Position numbers and translations under genes: made by a program. This document shows, piece after piece, positions 51,718 through 62,169 of a stretch of 64,000 bases of DNA; positions within the stretch are counted from its first letter, which is position 1, and each line of letters begins with the position of its first letter. The notes beneath the pieces were generated by a model. It was not told where the DNA came from. It saw only the letters and a program-made list of their open reading frames with translations, and did not search any database. The DNA comes from Rubrolithibacter sp043763625 (lineage in GTDB: Bacteria; Bacteroidota; Bacteroidia; Sphingobacteriales; Sphingobacteriaceae), in contig JAYULL010000182.1 of the NCBI GenBank assembly GCA_043763625.1, positions 17,112-81,111 on the forward strand, written 5' to 3'.

Positions 51718-52097
51718 TAAACCGCTACTTGGCTTTTATACTCGTCGGCAGAAAGCAAACTTTCCACTTGAGAAGAATTGCTGAATGTAATTCTAACCAT
51801 CCAGCCTTCGCCGTAAGAATCAGTGTTTACAAGTTCCGGATTTGTATCAAGTTTCGAGTTCATTTCTAAAATCGTTCCGGTTACCGGCATAAACAAATCC
51901 GATACTGTTTTTACCGCCTCCACAGTTCCGAAAATTTCGTTTTGCTCTATTTCTTTACCTATGCTGTTAATGTCAAGATAAACGATATCCCCTAATTCGC
52001 GTTGTGCAAACTCAGTAATACCGATGTAAGCATCGTTTCCGTCAACTCTAATCCACTCGTGGTCTTTTGTATATTTAAGTTCTGCAGGAAAGTTCAT
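51717..52097 (-). CDS. gcvH: Glycine cleavage system H protein
   Basis: A 126-residue lipoyl carrier of the glycine cleavage complex. Seen: LKYTKDHEWIRVDGNDAYIGIT, LGDIVYLDINSIGKEIE, the lipoyl-lysine motif GTVEAVKTVSDLFMP with Lys63, and the C-terminal GEGWMVRITFSN. It lies between sprA (upstream, same strand) and the VanZ gene. The other gcv genes are absent here. Confidence 0.96.
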   Translation of the reverse strand: MNFPAELKYTKDHEWIRVDGNDAYIGITEFAQRELGDIVYLDINSIGKEIEQNEIFGTVEAVKTVSDLFMPVTGTILEMNSKLDTNPELVNTDSYGEGWMVRITFSNSSQVESLLSADEYKSQVAV

Positions 52098-52114
52098 GGT
52101 TTTTTATTTTTTCT

Positions 52115-52146
52115 CAAAAGTAAGGTTCCGGGGGTTTAAAAGCAAA
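52115..52146 (-). promoter_or_regulatory. Promoter of gcvH-VanZ
   Basis: On the minus strand: TTTG (52143-52146), 20-nt spacer, TACTTTTG (52115-52122). The gcvH ATG is 17 nt downstream. The promoter lies in the short gap after sprA, so gcvH need not be transcribed with sprA. Confidence 0.75.
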
Positions 52147-52153
52147 GTTCAAA

Positions 52154-55100
52154 TTACTGCAAAGTAAACCTCAAACTCACACCGAAGTTGGTAAACGAAG
52201 TATTAAAGGTTTGCGAAGTATAAGGCTTTGTAATATTACTGTCGTAGAACAAACGCAAATTAAAGCGCTGGTTTAAAACATAATCGATTGAAGGTCGATA
52301 ACTGATGTTTTTCGATCCTGACGATACTTCTGCATCTTCTACATCCGCACGATATATCATCGTTTTTCTATCGTTTAACGAGAAGTCCATTTTAAAGTTT
52401 AAATCGTTGCTGAGTTTTCTTCCGCCGAACAAACCGAACGGAAATCTGAACTTAGTGGTCCGATAACCGAATCCGAATACTGTTGAAGCATCCATCTGCT
52501 GTGCAAGCTGTGTATTTGATAAGCCTAAACTCAGTGCTCTTGTTTTTCTGTACTCAAAGTTAGCGGTTAAGTTATTCTTCAATCGTAGATCAATCCCCAG
52601 CAAGGGAACAAATTGTTCAAACAAAGTAACTTGTGAAAACTGATAATAAGGCAAGAAGTTGCTGTTTGCATCGCGGACATTTACATAGCCGTTCGACTCC
52701 GCGTAACGCACCAAAGAATTAAATCCGGTAACGTTATAAGTTGAATTGTAAGCGTGATTTAAGTCGAACGAGGCAAACCGGTCGGCAAAGAATTTATACT
52801 TAGTCAGTCCGTTGTAGGTAACCCGCCAGTTTGGAACAGGCAGTTTAGGGAATCGACTCAGACTTATTGAACTTGCATCTTTGCCGGTATAGGCAGCCAG
52901 GAAAGAGGAAATTAAAACATCTTGGGAACTTTTACCATACCCTTCGGCATACCCGTCAGTTGTAGCGTTTGAATTGGGGTTTTGTTCACCCAATCGTCTC
53001 GAAACTATTTCTCTGTTTCTTTCAAGCTGCCGAAAGAGCTCACTCCCGTTTTTAAAAGCTGTTTTTAGCGATATGGCCGAAATACTGTAGTCGCCGGTGG
53101 TAATCGGGCTTTGGTTTTCAAAAACGTTGTTGCCGGCATCATATTTAAAAGTAGTTGAATAATTAAATCGGCGGCTTCGCAGGGCAGTAAGATCAATACG
53201 TAAATCTTGAACCGGTTCTACGGTAGCTCGTAAGTTTAAATCTTCTTTGTATGAATTAGTGTAAAGCTGATTTTGTAAGGTGTCGCGGGTTATCCATTTG
53301 TTTTGGAGGGCCTTTTGACGAATATCTGTCTGATCACCGAAAATAAACCCCCATCCGGGAGCATTTGCGTTAACGTCGTATCCTAAGTAATCTGTTTGCG
53401 GCAGGTAGCCGGGTAAGAAAGTTCCTTCGGTTCGAGTATAAGCTCCGATAACGTTCTTTATGCTTGTGAGAGCCTGTAATAAGACTTTTCCGGCAGAATT
53501 TCCTTCCGCTTTATTTGCTTTTCGGATAAAACCGAACTTGTTATAGAGCGAAACAAAATTCAGTGTAGGATTCAGTTGAATGGTCCTGCTGTTTTGTACC
53601 GTATTACCGAAGTCGATATTCGGATCGCGAAGGGTAGATAAAGGTTCTGTTTGCCAATCGAACCGAGCTCCGTAGCGTGCAATCAGATTTGTCCACTGCA
53701 ATCCGGGAATTTTATTTAACGGAACGGTATAATTGATATTAAGGGTATGTCCATAATCGGTGGTGCGGCCCAAACGTTTTAAATTTTCCCAAAGCGTGTC
53801 CCGCTTCAATCCGTTTATTCTTCCTTCCGGCTCATCAATAATCGAGTAATTGGTTGCATTAAAATCCAGTTGGACCGAACGAGTCAGGTTCCAACTTATA
53901 CCGTAAAGGCGGGTCATTAAAAAGTTTTTGTTAAAGTTGGTGTTAATCGGAATAAAGTTGTTCGGATCATTATTACGCAGGGTGTTCTCAGCAAAAAGCC
54001 GGTCCACGTCAATTCGAAAGTTGAGGACTGAAGGCAATAAGCTGAAATTAAAATCCCGAATCAGCGACCAGGACTTACTCTTAATAATTTTATCAAAAGG
54101 TGTTATTTGTTTAGGTTGGTTCTGATAATTGTAGGCAACAGCCGCTTTGTAATTCTTTTGCAGCGAGAGCTCATTAATAAAGTCGTGATGAAAGAATTCG
54201 TTGTACGCATAGGTTGCACTTAAATTCTCAACATCCCAAAGATGTACTTTAGCTGCCGGATCGGTCTTAATCTTCCTAACGTTAGTAAAATTTATGCTTT
54301 TTCGTGTCGTATAATCTTGAGCGACGTTAAGAATAGAGTCTTTTCTTGCTTTAGAAACCACTCTTAAAGCATTTTTCAGCTCAATATCTTGTGCTGTAGG
54401 GTCGTATTGCGGAGTGCTTACTTGTTGCGAATAGTTAATGAATACCGGAATCTTTAAACCTGTCTTTTCCGGGAAAAATTTTCCTAATTCGGCAGTTGAA
54501 GAAATATCAAAAATTTTGTCATCGTTACGGCTTCTCTCGCTTACTCTTCTGTCGATAGATCCGAAGCCGATGGTGCTTTTGCTGCCGGAAACCGTTAAAT
54601 CTGCAAAGTCGGCCAGCTTAGCATTTAATCTTGCTGTTGCTGCCCATCCTCCACGTTCGTCGAAGTCTGTTAATCTAAGCTCATTGAACCAAATTTGAGC
54701 AGATTTTTCCAATCCGTCGTCTCCTGCCGGAGCTGCTTGATTTTTAAGTGGATTTTTAATACCGAGCATATATACTCTTATCTTGCTCATGTCCGGTTGG
54801 CCTAGAATAGTAATGGTGTTAGCGCCGTCGGTGAGTTTATATGGCACATTTATGGGCCAAGGCTGCCCGTTTAGCATGGCAGTATTTCGAGCCGTTTTTG
54901 CTTGTTGAAATTTCCTCAGCTCAATGTCCAGCTTGTTGAGATCGGGCCAAATGTTATTTGGATCGCGAGTGCCGGGGTTGGTAATTTTTAAAGGAATTTC
55001 ATACTGGTAATAATTGTCCTGATTATCTGTTCCTATCCTAACAAGTGCTGTAACTTCATTATCACGTACTTGGTCGCCTTCAGCATGAATAAACATTTCC

Positions 55101-58100
55101 ATCCGCTTGTACGAGCGAAAATCATTGTAGGTAGTTCTGAAAGCCGCTCTCGCATAACCGTCGCGAAGGTTCTTTACGTTTATTGCTAAGGATTGCTCGT
55201 TCTGCCGGGTATCGCCTCTAAAGTTGCTATAGTCACGTTCGCGTTCAATTCCCGGGGGAACAACATAAGGTATAGGAGTGCGTTTGCCATTCTCTTCTAT
55301 ATTTACCGTGCTCACGTCAACTGTAGAATTATCCAATCCCGGGTTCGCCCCCAAATCCGGATCAGTAATAACTTTCGCCGGATTATTTTCGGCATTATAT
55401 CTTCTCCATTCTCCGCGTACTAATTGCATGCGAGCCATACGCAGAATAGTAGTATCCTCGAAATTGGTAAGGAACAGGCGCATAAAGCGAATTGATCTAA
55501 AATCCTGAATATTGCCTACCTTTTGTTGATACTGCGCCAAAGGAATTTTAAACTGATACCAATTTACCGATTCCTGTTTCCCGTTAGGAAGCTTAACGGT
55601 TGCCTTGACAACATCAGTAATGAAGTTTTGTCCAACTATCATATCTTGTGGACGGATAGAAACTTTGTACTGAAAATATTCATCGGCTAAAGAGGAGTTG
55701 TTATCACGATTTATATCCTCGCCGTCCGGCAGAGAAGTGGAAGCAGAGTTTTCAATTCCGGTTTCCAACAAGGATTGTTCGGAAGTTTTCGAGTTTCCCT
55801 CGGTCCCGTTGTATTTCTCGTAACGTTTTAAAATTCCTGCATTGGTCTCATCCAAGTTACCACCGCGGTAGTATTGGAAATCGTCGGAAGCAGGGTCGGC
55901 GCTTAATGCTTCGGCAGCATTAGGGTTTAATCGGGGCGTTACTTGATTTAAGAAGTCGGAAAATTTTTGTTTCTCTTCTTCGTCTCGCAATCCGTCTAAG
56001 CCTACGTCTTGAAATTTTCTTGAATCCGGGTTGTTGTCAAAGGCCTGCACTACGGGTTGAAGCTTAGGAACTTTTCCCCAAGCCGTTACATCAGTTCTGC
56101 TCACATCGTCATCAGGAGGCAAACCGTTTTCTAAGGACTTACGTCCGTCTTTCAATATATCTTCCGATACGCTCCCGAGGTTAAAGTAGAAGTCGCCCCC
56201 TTGAGCGCCCGTTTTATAAATAAAGGGATCTAAAACCCAAAATTCGATAAATTCAATATTCAACGACTCAAAATCATTGCTCTCCAACTTCCTGAAAATT
56301 CCCCCCCAACGACTTCGCGGACTAGAAAGTGTACCATCCGGATTTATACCCGAAGTTGCGAAATTGTACTGTCCGCGAACATTAGGATAAAAAGCCATAT
56401 CGAGCGTAGGCAAGCGCATCGGTTGCCCGATAGTAGATTGCTTAAACGGAAAAACTTCCTGTTCAAAAACCTCCCTCACGTAATGATTTGATTGCTCCTT
56501 TTTATTCCCTTTGATATTGTCGGGAGTGAGGTTACTTGTTCTGCCGGGAAAAAAAATAGGGTCGATATTGTAGAATGCCAGTTTAGCTCGGTTGTACCCG
56601 TAAGCTAAATCGTTGTTTAGCTGCGCCTCAGTAAAAAGTTGAGGCGTACCTGAAATTTGCCAGCCGATTGCACTTTTTAAGTCAATAATACTCCTGCTTC
56701 CTTCAAAATCGTCCAGATAACTTGAGCCGTTTTTGCTTCCGGCAAAATTTAATGCACGCGGATGCCCGGGAACCATTTTGGCAAACTCGCCGCTGAAGGT
56801 AACCGTAGATGTTTCCTTTGTATTGATAAAAGGAATTTTATCTACTAATCGGGTTAAAAGCCTGGAGTTTGAACTGTAATTTAAATCTGCTCCCCAAATG
56901 GTGTTCGATATAGCTTCTTCGCCGATGTTCACTTTTTGAGTAAGCGGCTTTTCGGTCAAATTCATTACCGTCGCCCCGAAGTTCATATTTTTATTCATCC
57001 TAAAATCGAAGCGCGAACCAAACAAAGAGCGTTGCTGTAAACCGAACAGCTCATTGTTTTCAAGCTTGATTCGTATCGGTTGGCCCGAATTTAAAATAGC
57101 CTGATTAAGAATTCTAACCCTTCCGATATTATAATCTACGGTAAAGTCGGCGCCTTCTTGCAAAGGCAAAGTTCCGGCCGTTACCTGAACCGAACCCGGA
57201 GGAACGTTTATCGCATTTAGTTGAAACTCGTTGCTTACTTCAGACTGGTACGTTCCGCGAATGATGTATCGGTTCAACTTTTGGAACAACTGCTGTGCAA
57301 TAACTTTAGTAGAATCATACAAAGGTTGATAGCTGTACTTCTGCACCAAGTTCTGTTCTCCGGCAGTAAATTGTTTTGCCAAATCAGAACCGAAGGGCTC
57401 TAAAAGCGGGAGAGTGATCCGTCCGTTTTGAGCGTCGATCGTAACTCCTTCTATGAAATCAAAATATCCGTCGGGTTTTTTGTCGCCGGCTTGGTTCAAA
57501 TTATCCAACCCGCTTACTTGGAGCCATAATTTGTTCGATAGATTTTGCCCTTCGCTTATCTGGGGTTTTTCTACGCCTGATGTTTCGTCTAGGCGAGTAA
57601 TTATCATGTTAAAATTACTCCTACTAATTTGATAAGCGCCTAATGAATACACGTTTTTCATCATCAGATCCCATGTAGGAAGGCTGGTTTTCAACGTTTC
57701 GTTCTTCAATAACTTTACATAAAGAACCTGCGGGTTTGCAGGATTAACGGGAACATCGGTAGAAAATTCGCCAACTTGATACTCGGTACCGTTGTAAGTG
57801 TAACGGAAAGCAACGGCCAAAACTTCATCGGCATTTAAAGATGTGTTCAAAGAAATATAGCCCAAACGAGCATTCAGGTTAAACTCTCTATCAGTCAATT
57901 TTCGGGCATAAGTAAGCTTAACATAGTTATCTGTTGCTCCTCCTGCTTGAAAAAAAGCGTTAACTGCGTTAGAGTTTGTGAGCCTGGCATCCGGCGGGAG
58001 AGTTTGCAGCAGGTTGTTTGATTGCTGCGGAAAACCGGGTCCGGTAAATGCGGCAGGCAAACCCGAAAAACCGGGTCCGCCTTGAATCTGTGTTTTGTTA

Positions 58101-59179
58101 AAGGTTTGATTTTCTCCTAAATCAATAAAGGCTAAAACATCTCTCGAGTCAACTGTGCTGTTGTTGCGGTTTGTTACCCAAACTTCAACTTTTGTGATGT
58201 TAATATTCGAGGAGATTATAGGGATATTGGCTAACGCCTTATTATAGTTGCTGCGGAAATATTGTGCTAAAAAAAAATGTTTGTTGGCCTCGTAATTGTC
58301 TGCACTTATTCTGAACTCATTTTGCTGAGAGCCGTTAGTAACAACAATCTCTTTCTGTTGCGATTTTTGCTGCGAGAAAATACTCGTAACGTTCAGCCGG
58401 CCAAATTGCAGTTGCGTTTTTAAACCGAATAATGCTTGACTTCCGGTTATCAAAGTAGAACTCAGCGGTAGGCTTACATTTCCCGCTTCTATTTTCTTAA
58501 TAATTTCATCAGGCTTGCCGGTATAATCAAGTTTAATTTGATTCTCGAAATCGAACTGAGCCTCAGTATTGTAGTTAGTTGTAATTCTCAATTTATCGCC
58601 GATCTGCCCTACTACGTTCATTTGAATACGCTGGTCGAAATCGAAGTTTCCCTGCCGGCGTTGGCGCTCGTTAAAAAGCGGGTTTTCGTTTCGGTTTAAT
58701 CTTCCCGATAAGGTTAATTCCGCAGAACCTTGGGGCCGTATATCAATAGTTGAACCCCCGAAAATTCGTTCAAAAGCACGATTATTTATCTTTACTTGCG
58801 GAATAAATCCCGGTAGTCGTTCTTCTGTAGGAGTGGCCGAAAGTTTTCTCCAGTAATTGTTTTTTATTAATTCGTTTTCGTACTTCTGGTATTGCGGAAT
58901 GGTTAGAAACTGTGGCGGACGGAACAACCGTGCACCTATTTTATCGGTGATTATATACTGCTTAGAAACCGGATCGAATTCTATTGAACGTTTAACGTTA
59001 GAGGGGTTAGGCAATAAAAGTCCTGAACGGGATTTTAAGTCCAGTTGATCGTTATCCCCGATAGGAAACTTTAACCTTAACGAATCCTTTTTTTCAGTCT
59101 GAGCATAAGCTCTGCCGGCAAAAAGTGCGATAAAGAAAAAGCAAACTCTTAGCCAAGAAAAGGCAGATTTCTTTTGCAA
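52154..59179 (-). CDS. sprA: SprA, translocon of the type IX secretion system
   Basis: A 2341-residue outer membrane protein, the size of SprA/Sov, which forms the 36-strand channel of the Bacteroidota type IX secretion system and is needed for gliding in some species. Seen: a signal peptide (VCFFFIALFAGRAYAQ), an N-terminal block with IDIRPQGSAELTLSG and QFDFENQIKLDY, many alternating amphipathic strands, and a final aromatic strand ending SLRFTLQ. The start is a TTG at 59179; no ATG is available. ruvA is just upstream. Confidence 0.96.
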   Translation of the reverse strand: MQKKSAFSWLRVCFFFIALFAGRAYAQTEKKDSLRLKFPIGDNDQLDLKSRSGLLLPNPSNVKRSIEFDPVSKQYIITDKIGARLFRPPQFLTIPQYQKYENELIKNNYWRKLSATPTEERLPGFIPQVKINNRAFERIFGGSTIDIRPQGSAELTLSGRLNRNENPLFNERQRRQGNFDFDQRIQMNVVGQIGDKLRITTNYNTEAQFDFENQIKLDYTGKPDEIIKKIEAGNVSLPLSSTLITGSQALFGLKTQLQFGRLNVTSIFSQQKSQQKEIVVTNGSQQNEFRISADNYEANKHFFLAQYFRSNYNKALANIPIISSNINITKVEVWVTNRNNSTVDSRDVLAFIDLGENQTFNKTQIQGGPGFSGLPAAFTGPGFPQQSNNLLQTLPPDARLTNSNAVNAFFQAGGATDNYVKLTYARKLTDREFNLNARLGYISLNTSLNADEVLAVAFRYTYNGTEYQVGEFSTDVPVNPANPQVLYVKLLKNETLKTSLPTWDLMMKNVYSLGAYQISRSNFNMIITRLDETSGVEKPQISEGQNLSNKLWLQVSGLDNLNQAGDKKPDGYFDFIEGVTIDAQNGRITLPLLEPFGSDLAKQFTAGEQNLVQKYSYQPLYDSTKVIAQQLFQKLNRYIIRGTYQSEVSNEFQLNAINVPPGSVQVTAGTLPLQEGADFTVDYNIGRVRILNQAILNSGQPIRIKLENNELFGLQQRSLFGSRFDFRMNKNMNFGATVMNLTEKPLTQKVNIGEEAISNTIWGADLNYSSNSRLLTRLVDKIPFINTKETSTVTFSGEFAKMVPGHPRALNFAGSKNGSSYLDDFEGSRSIIDLKSAIGWQISGTPQLFTEAQLNNDLAYGYNRAKLAFYNIDPIFFPGRTSNLTPDNIKGNKKEQSNHYVREVFEQEVFPFKQSTIGQPMRLPTLDMAFYPNVRGQYNFATSGINPDGTLSSPRSRWGGIFRKLESNDFESLNIEFIEFWVLDPFIYKTGAQGGDFYFNLGSVSEDILKDGRKSLENGLPPDDDVSRTDVTAWGKVPKLQPVVQAFDNNPDSRKFQDVGLDGLRDEEEKQKFSDFLNQVTPRLNPNAAEALSADPASDDFQYYRGGNLDETNAGILKRYEKYNGTEGNSKTSEQSLLETGIENSASTSLPDGEDINRDNNSSLADEYFQYKVSIRPQDMIVGQNFITDVVKATVKLPNGKQESVNWYQFKIPLAQYQQKVGNIQDFRSIRFMRLFLTNFEDTTILRMARMQLVRGEWRRYNAENNPAKVITDPDLGANPGLDNSTVDVSTVNIEENGKRTPIPYVVPPGIERERDYSNFRGDTRQNEQSLAINVKNLRDGYARAAFRTTYNDFRSYKRMEMFIHAEGDQVRDNEVTALVRIGTDNQDNYYQYEIPLKITNPGTRDPNNIWPDLNKLDIELRKFQQAKTARNTAMLNGQPWPINVPYKLTDGANTITILGQPDMSKIRVYMLGIKNPLKNQAAPAGDDGLEKSAQIWFNELRLTDFDERGGWAATARLNAKLADFADLTVSGSKSTIGFGSIDRRVSERSRNDDKIFDISSTAELGKFFPEKTGLKIPVFINYSQQVSTPQYDPTAQDIELKNALRVVSKARKDSILNVAQDYTTRKSINFTNVRKIKTDPAAKVHLWDVENLSATYAYNEFFHHDFINELSLQKNYKAAVAYNYQNQPKQITPFDKIIKSKSWSLIRDFNFSLLPSVLNFRIDVDRLFAENTLRNNDPNNFIPINTNFNKNFLMTRLYGISWNLTRSVQLDFNATNYSIIDEPEGRINGLKRDTLWENLKRLGRTTDYGHTLNINYTVPLNKIPGLQWTNLIARYGARFDWQTEPLSTLRDPNIDFGNTVQNSRTIQLNPTLNFVSLYNKFGFIRKANKAEGNSAGKVLLQALTSIKNVIGAYTRTEGTFLPGYLPQTDYLGYDVNANAPGWGFIFGDQTDIRQKALQNKWITRDTLQNQLYTNSYKEDLNLRATVEPVQDLRIDLTALRSRRFNYSTTFKYDAGNNVFENQSPITTGDYSISAISLKTAFKNGSELFRQLERNREIVSRRLGEQNPNSNATTDGYAEGYGKSSQDVLISSFLAAYTGKDASSISLSRFPKLPVPNWRVTYNGLTKYKFFADRFASFDLNHAYNSTYNVTGFNSLVRYAESNGYVNVRDANSNFLPYYQFSQVTLFEQFVPLLGIDLRLKNNLTANFEYRKTRALSLGLSNTQLAQQMDASTVFGFGYRTTKFRFPFGLFGGRKLSNDLNFKMDFSLNDRKTMIYRADVEDAEVSSGSKNISYRPSIDYVLNQRFNLRLFYDSNITKPYTSQTFNTSFTNFGVSLRFTLQ

Positions 59180-59203
59180 AGCCCCAACTGATTATAATTC
59201 AAA

Positions 59204-59788
59204 CTATAGATTTTTCAAAGCTGTTTTTATAAGCTTCTCCACTGACAATTCACCGGTATCTGTTTTTATTGCATTATCTAAGGCCTTTTCAGCCGAATGT
59301 TTTGCAAAACCAAGCATAATTAAGGCAGATAGCGCTTCGTCTTTAGCGGTGTTATACTGTGGAATAGAAGTCAAGGTTTCAAGTCCTTCTTTTTTTAATT
59401 TATCCTGCAATTCCAAAATAATTCGCTGCGCAGATTTGGGTCCGATTCCTTTTATGCCTTTAATTAAGGGAACGTCTCCTTTAACAATTGCTGTTTGAAT
59501 TTCGGTAGGCGTTATAGAGGATAAAATCATTCTTCCGGTAGAAGGGCCGATGCCGGAAACTGAAAGAAGATGCTGAAATAAGCGGCGCTCGCCTTCATCT
59601 GCAAAGCCATATAAAGTGTGCCCGTCTTCCTTTATATGAAGCCATGTAAAGAGCTTACAGCGTTCTTGGTCTTTTAAATTTGAATAGGTGTTTAGCGAAA
59701 TATGGATGTGCCAACCGATTCCGTTAGTGTCTATAATAACATGGGTAGGGCTTTTAAAAACAAGCTTGCCCTCAATATATGCGTACAT
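59204..59788 (-). CDS. ruvA: Holliday junction branch migration protein RuvA
   Basis: A 194-residue DNA-binding protein. Seen: MYAYIEGKLVFKSPTHVII, the OB-fold, helix-hairpin-helix motifs LLSVSGIGPSTGRMIL and LIKGIKGIGPKSAQRIILEL, and the C-terminal domain (ALSALIMLGFAKHSAEKAL) that binds RuvB. Between maeB and sprA; the sprA start is 24 nt away. Confidence 0.96.
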   Translation of the reverse strand: MYAYIEGKLVFKSPTHVIIDTNGIGWHIHISLNTYSNLKDQERCKLFTWLHIKEDGHTLYGFADEGERRLFQHLLSVSGIGPSTGRMILSSITPTEIQTAIVKGDVPLIKGIKGIGPKSAQRIILELQDKLKKEGLETLTSIPQYNTAKDEALSALIMLGFAKHSAEKALDNAIKTDTGELSVEKLIKTALKNL

Positions 59789-59815
59789 TTATTTTTAATT
59801 ATTGCGATGTTTTTA

Positions 59816-62098
59816 TCAAGAAGGATTTGAAGTGCCCGAACGAGACTGAGCATCAACAACTGCTATAGTTACCATGTTAACGATTTCTCGAACCGAACTG
59901 TCTAATTGCAACACGTGTACGCTCTTTTTCATCCCTAATAAAATGGGGCCGACAGCCTCTGCACCCCCTAATTCTTGCAATAGCTTATAAGCAATGTTGC
60001 CGGATTCCAGCGTGGGAAAAACCAGTGTATTTGCCGGAGAACCAATTAGGGTGCTGAACGGAAAGTTATCACCAAGTAGTTGTGAATTTACCGCAAAGTT
60101 TGCCTGCATCTCTCCGTCGACTAAAATACCGGGATGTTTTTTATGAAGAATTCGCACTGCTTCCCGGGTTTTTTCGGGAATATCCCCATCGTTGGTCCCA
60201 AAGTTTGAATAAGAGAGTAAAGCAATACGGGGATGAATGTTAAACTTCCTTACTGCACTGTCAACCAATACAGTAATGTCAACCAGTTCTTGAGCTGTAG
60301 GGTTAATATTTATGGTAGTATCTGCGAAAAAAACAGGGCCCTTATTCGAAAGCATCATATACATTCCTGCAACTTTAGATACAGCAGGGTCGATACCGAT
60401 TACTTGCAACGCCGGCCTAACCGTTGTGGCGTAATCTTTAGTTAAACCGGAGATTAAGGCATCCGCTTCACCAAACTCAACCATGCACGCTCCAAAATAA
60501 TTGCGATCATGTAAAAGTTTCTTGGCAAGTGCAGCATTAATGCCTTTACGCTGTCTTTTTTGATACAGAAAGTCCGAAAATTTATTAAACTTTTCCTTGT
60601 CTTCGGCAGGATCTATAAGCTGAACACCTTTCAGGTCTAACCCGGATTCTTCTATAAGATTTTTGATACGATCTTTATTCCCCAATAAAATGGGAACAGC
60701 AATACCTTCGTCTTTTACTATTTGTGCCGCTTTTAAAATTTTATAATTGTCGGCTTCTGCAAAAACTATTCGTTGCGGATTTAACTTTGCCCTGTTGCTG
60801 AGGGCACGGAGCAAAGCATCATCTCCGCCAAGTCGTTTCATTAAATCTTCTTCGTAAACGGCCCAGTCCGTTATTGTTTTTCGAGCTATACCTGAGTCAA
60901 TTGCTGCTTTGGCAACTGCCGGAGAAACCGCTGTTATCAAGCGGGAGTCCATCGGTTTAGGAATTATATATTCCTTCCCGAATTTCAAGTTTTGAATATT
61001 ATAGGCAAGCGTTACAGCCTCAGGAACGGGTTTTTTTGCCAGTTCTGCAATAGCTTTTACCGCTGCAATTTTCATTTCTTCGTTTATGCCGGTTGCCCTA
61101 ACATCCAAAGCTCCTCGAAAAATATAAGGAAACCCTAAGACATTATTTACCTGATTCGGGAAATCAGACCTGCCTGTTGCCATAACGGCATCCGGCCTTG
61201 CTGCTACCGCGATATCATATGCAATTTCCGGGTCCGGGTTTGCCATTGCGAAGATAATAGGGTTTTCCGCCATGGTTTTTAGCAGCTCCTGCTGTAAAAC
61301 ATTTGCAGAAGACAGTCCAATAAACGCATCAGCACCTTTCATCGCTTCATCCAAAGTTCGCAGGTCTTTATCTGTGGCAAACTCTGCTTTAATTGCATCA
61401 AGTTTTTCCCGATCGGTACGAATTACGCCCGATCGATCAAGCATTATTATATTTTCTTTTTTTGCGCCCAGACTTACATATAATCGTGTGCACGAAATAG
61501 CAGCCGCACCAGCCCCGTTTACCACAATTTTTATCTCTTCGAGCTTTTTGTTCTGTAATTCACATGCGTTAAGTAAGGCTGCTGCCGAGATTATTGCAGT
61601 TCCGTGTTGGTCGTCATGCATTACCGGAATGTTCATCTCTTCTTTTAATCGCCTTTCAATCTCAAAACATTCCGGGGCTTTGATATCTTCAAGGTTCACG
61701 CCGCCGAAAGTTGGTTCTAAAGCTTTTACTATACTTACAAATTCATCAACGTTGGTCGCTGCCAGCTCTAAGTCGAAAACATCAATATCGGCGAAGATTT
61801 TAAACAACAATCCTTTGCCTTCCATTACAGGTTTACCTGCTTCCGGCCCGATGTCGCCTAAGCCTAAAACTGCTGTTCCGTTACTGATAACGGCCACCAA
61901 GTTTCCTTTTGCGGTGTATTTGTAAACATCTTCTTTGTTTTCTGCAATTCGCAAACAGGGTTCGGCTACTCCGGGAGAATAAGCTAAAGAAAGGTCTCGC
62001 TGTGAATTGGTAGGCTTTGTAGGCAGAACTTGAATTTTCCCCGGACGCCCTTGAGAATGATAGTCTAATGCGTCTTGTTTCTTATTACTGTTACTCAT
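59816..62098 (-). CDS. maeB: NADP-dependent malic enzyme (malic enzyme-phosphotransacetylase fusion)
   Basis: A 760-residue two-domain enzyme. Residues 1-430 are malic enzyme: DLSLAYSPGVAEPC, LGLGDIGPEAGKPVMEGK, MHDDQHGTAIISAAALLN and VVNGAGAAAISCTRLY, decarboxylating malate to pyruvate. Residues about 435-760 are a phosphate acetyltransferase-like domain (ADALISGLTKDYATTVRPALQ), which in MaeB-type enzymes is regulatory. The arrangement is typical of Gram-negative MaeB. Confidence 0.96.
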   Translation of the reverse strand: MSNSNKKQDALDYHSQGRPGKIQVLPTKPTNSQRDLSLAYSPGVAEPCLRIAENKEDVYKYTAKGNLVAVISNGTAVLGLGDIGPEAGKPVMEGKGLLFKIFADIDVFDLELAATNVDEFVSIVKALEPTFGGVNLEDIKAPECFEIERRLKEEMNIPVMHDDQHGTAIISAAALLNACELQNKKLEEIKIVVNGAGAAAISCTRLYVSLGAKKENIIMLDRSGVIRTDREKLDAIKAEFATDKDLRTLDEAMKGADAFIGLSSANVLQQELLKTMAENPIIFAMANPDPEIAYDIAVAARPDAVMATGRSDFPNQVNNVLGFPYIFRGALDVRATGINEEMKIAAVKAIAELAKKPVPEAVTLAYNIQNLKFGKEYIIPKPMDSRLITAVSPAVAKAAIDSGIARKTITDWAVYEEDLMKRLGGDDALLRALSNRAKLNPQRIVFAEADNYKILKAAQIVKDEGIAVPILLGNKDRIKNLIEESGLDLKGVQLIDPAEDKEKFNKFSDFLYQKRQRKGINAALAKKLLHDRNYFGACMVEFGEADALISGLTKDYATTVRPALQVIGIDPAVSKVAGMYMMLSNKGPVFFADTTININPTAQELVDITVLVDSAVRKFNIHPRIALLSYSNFGTNDGDIPEKTREAVRILHKKHPGILVDGEMQANFAVNSQLLGDNFPFSTLIGSPANTLVFPTLESGNIAYKLLQELGGAEAVGPILLGMKKSVHVLQLDSSVREIVNMVTIAVVDAQSRSGTSNPS

Positions 62099-62169
62099 TA
62101 GGCAGATAATTGATGCAGGGTAAAATTAATATTCTTTCCGTGATAACAACTCCGGCGAAAGAAATAAAA

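Noticed and set aside
61272..61925. A 217-codon + strand frame inside maeB
   Set aside because: Antisense to a clear malic enzyme; the residues are Ser/Ala/Thr-rich with no family pattern, as expected from reading the other strand of a conserved gene.
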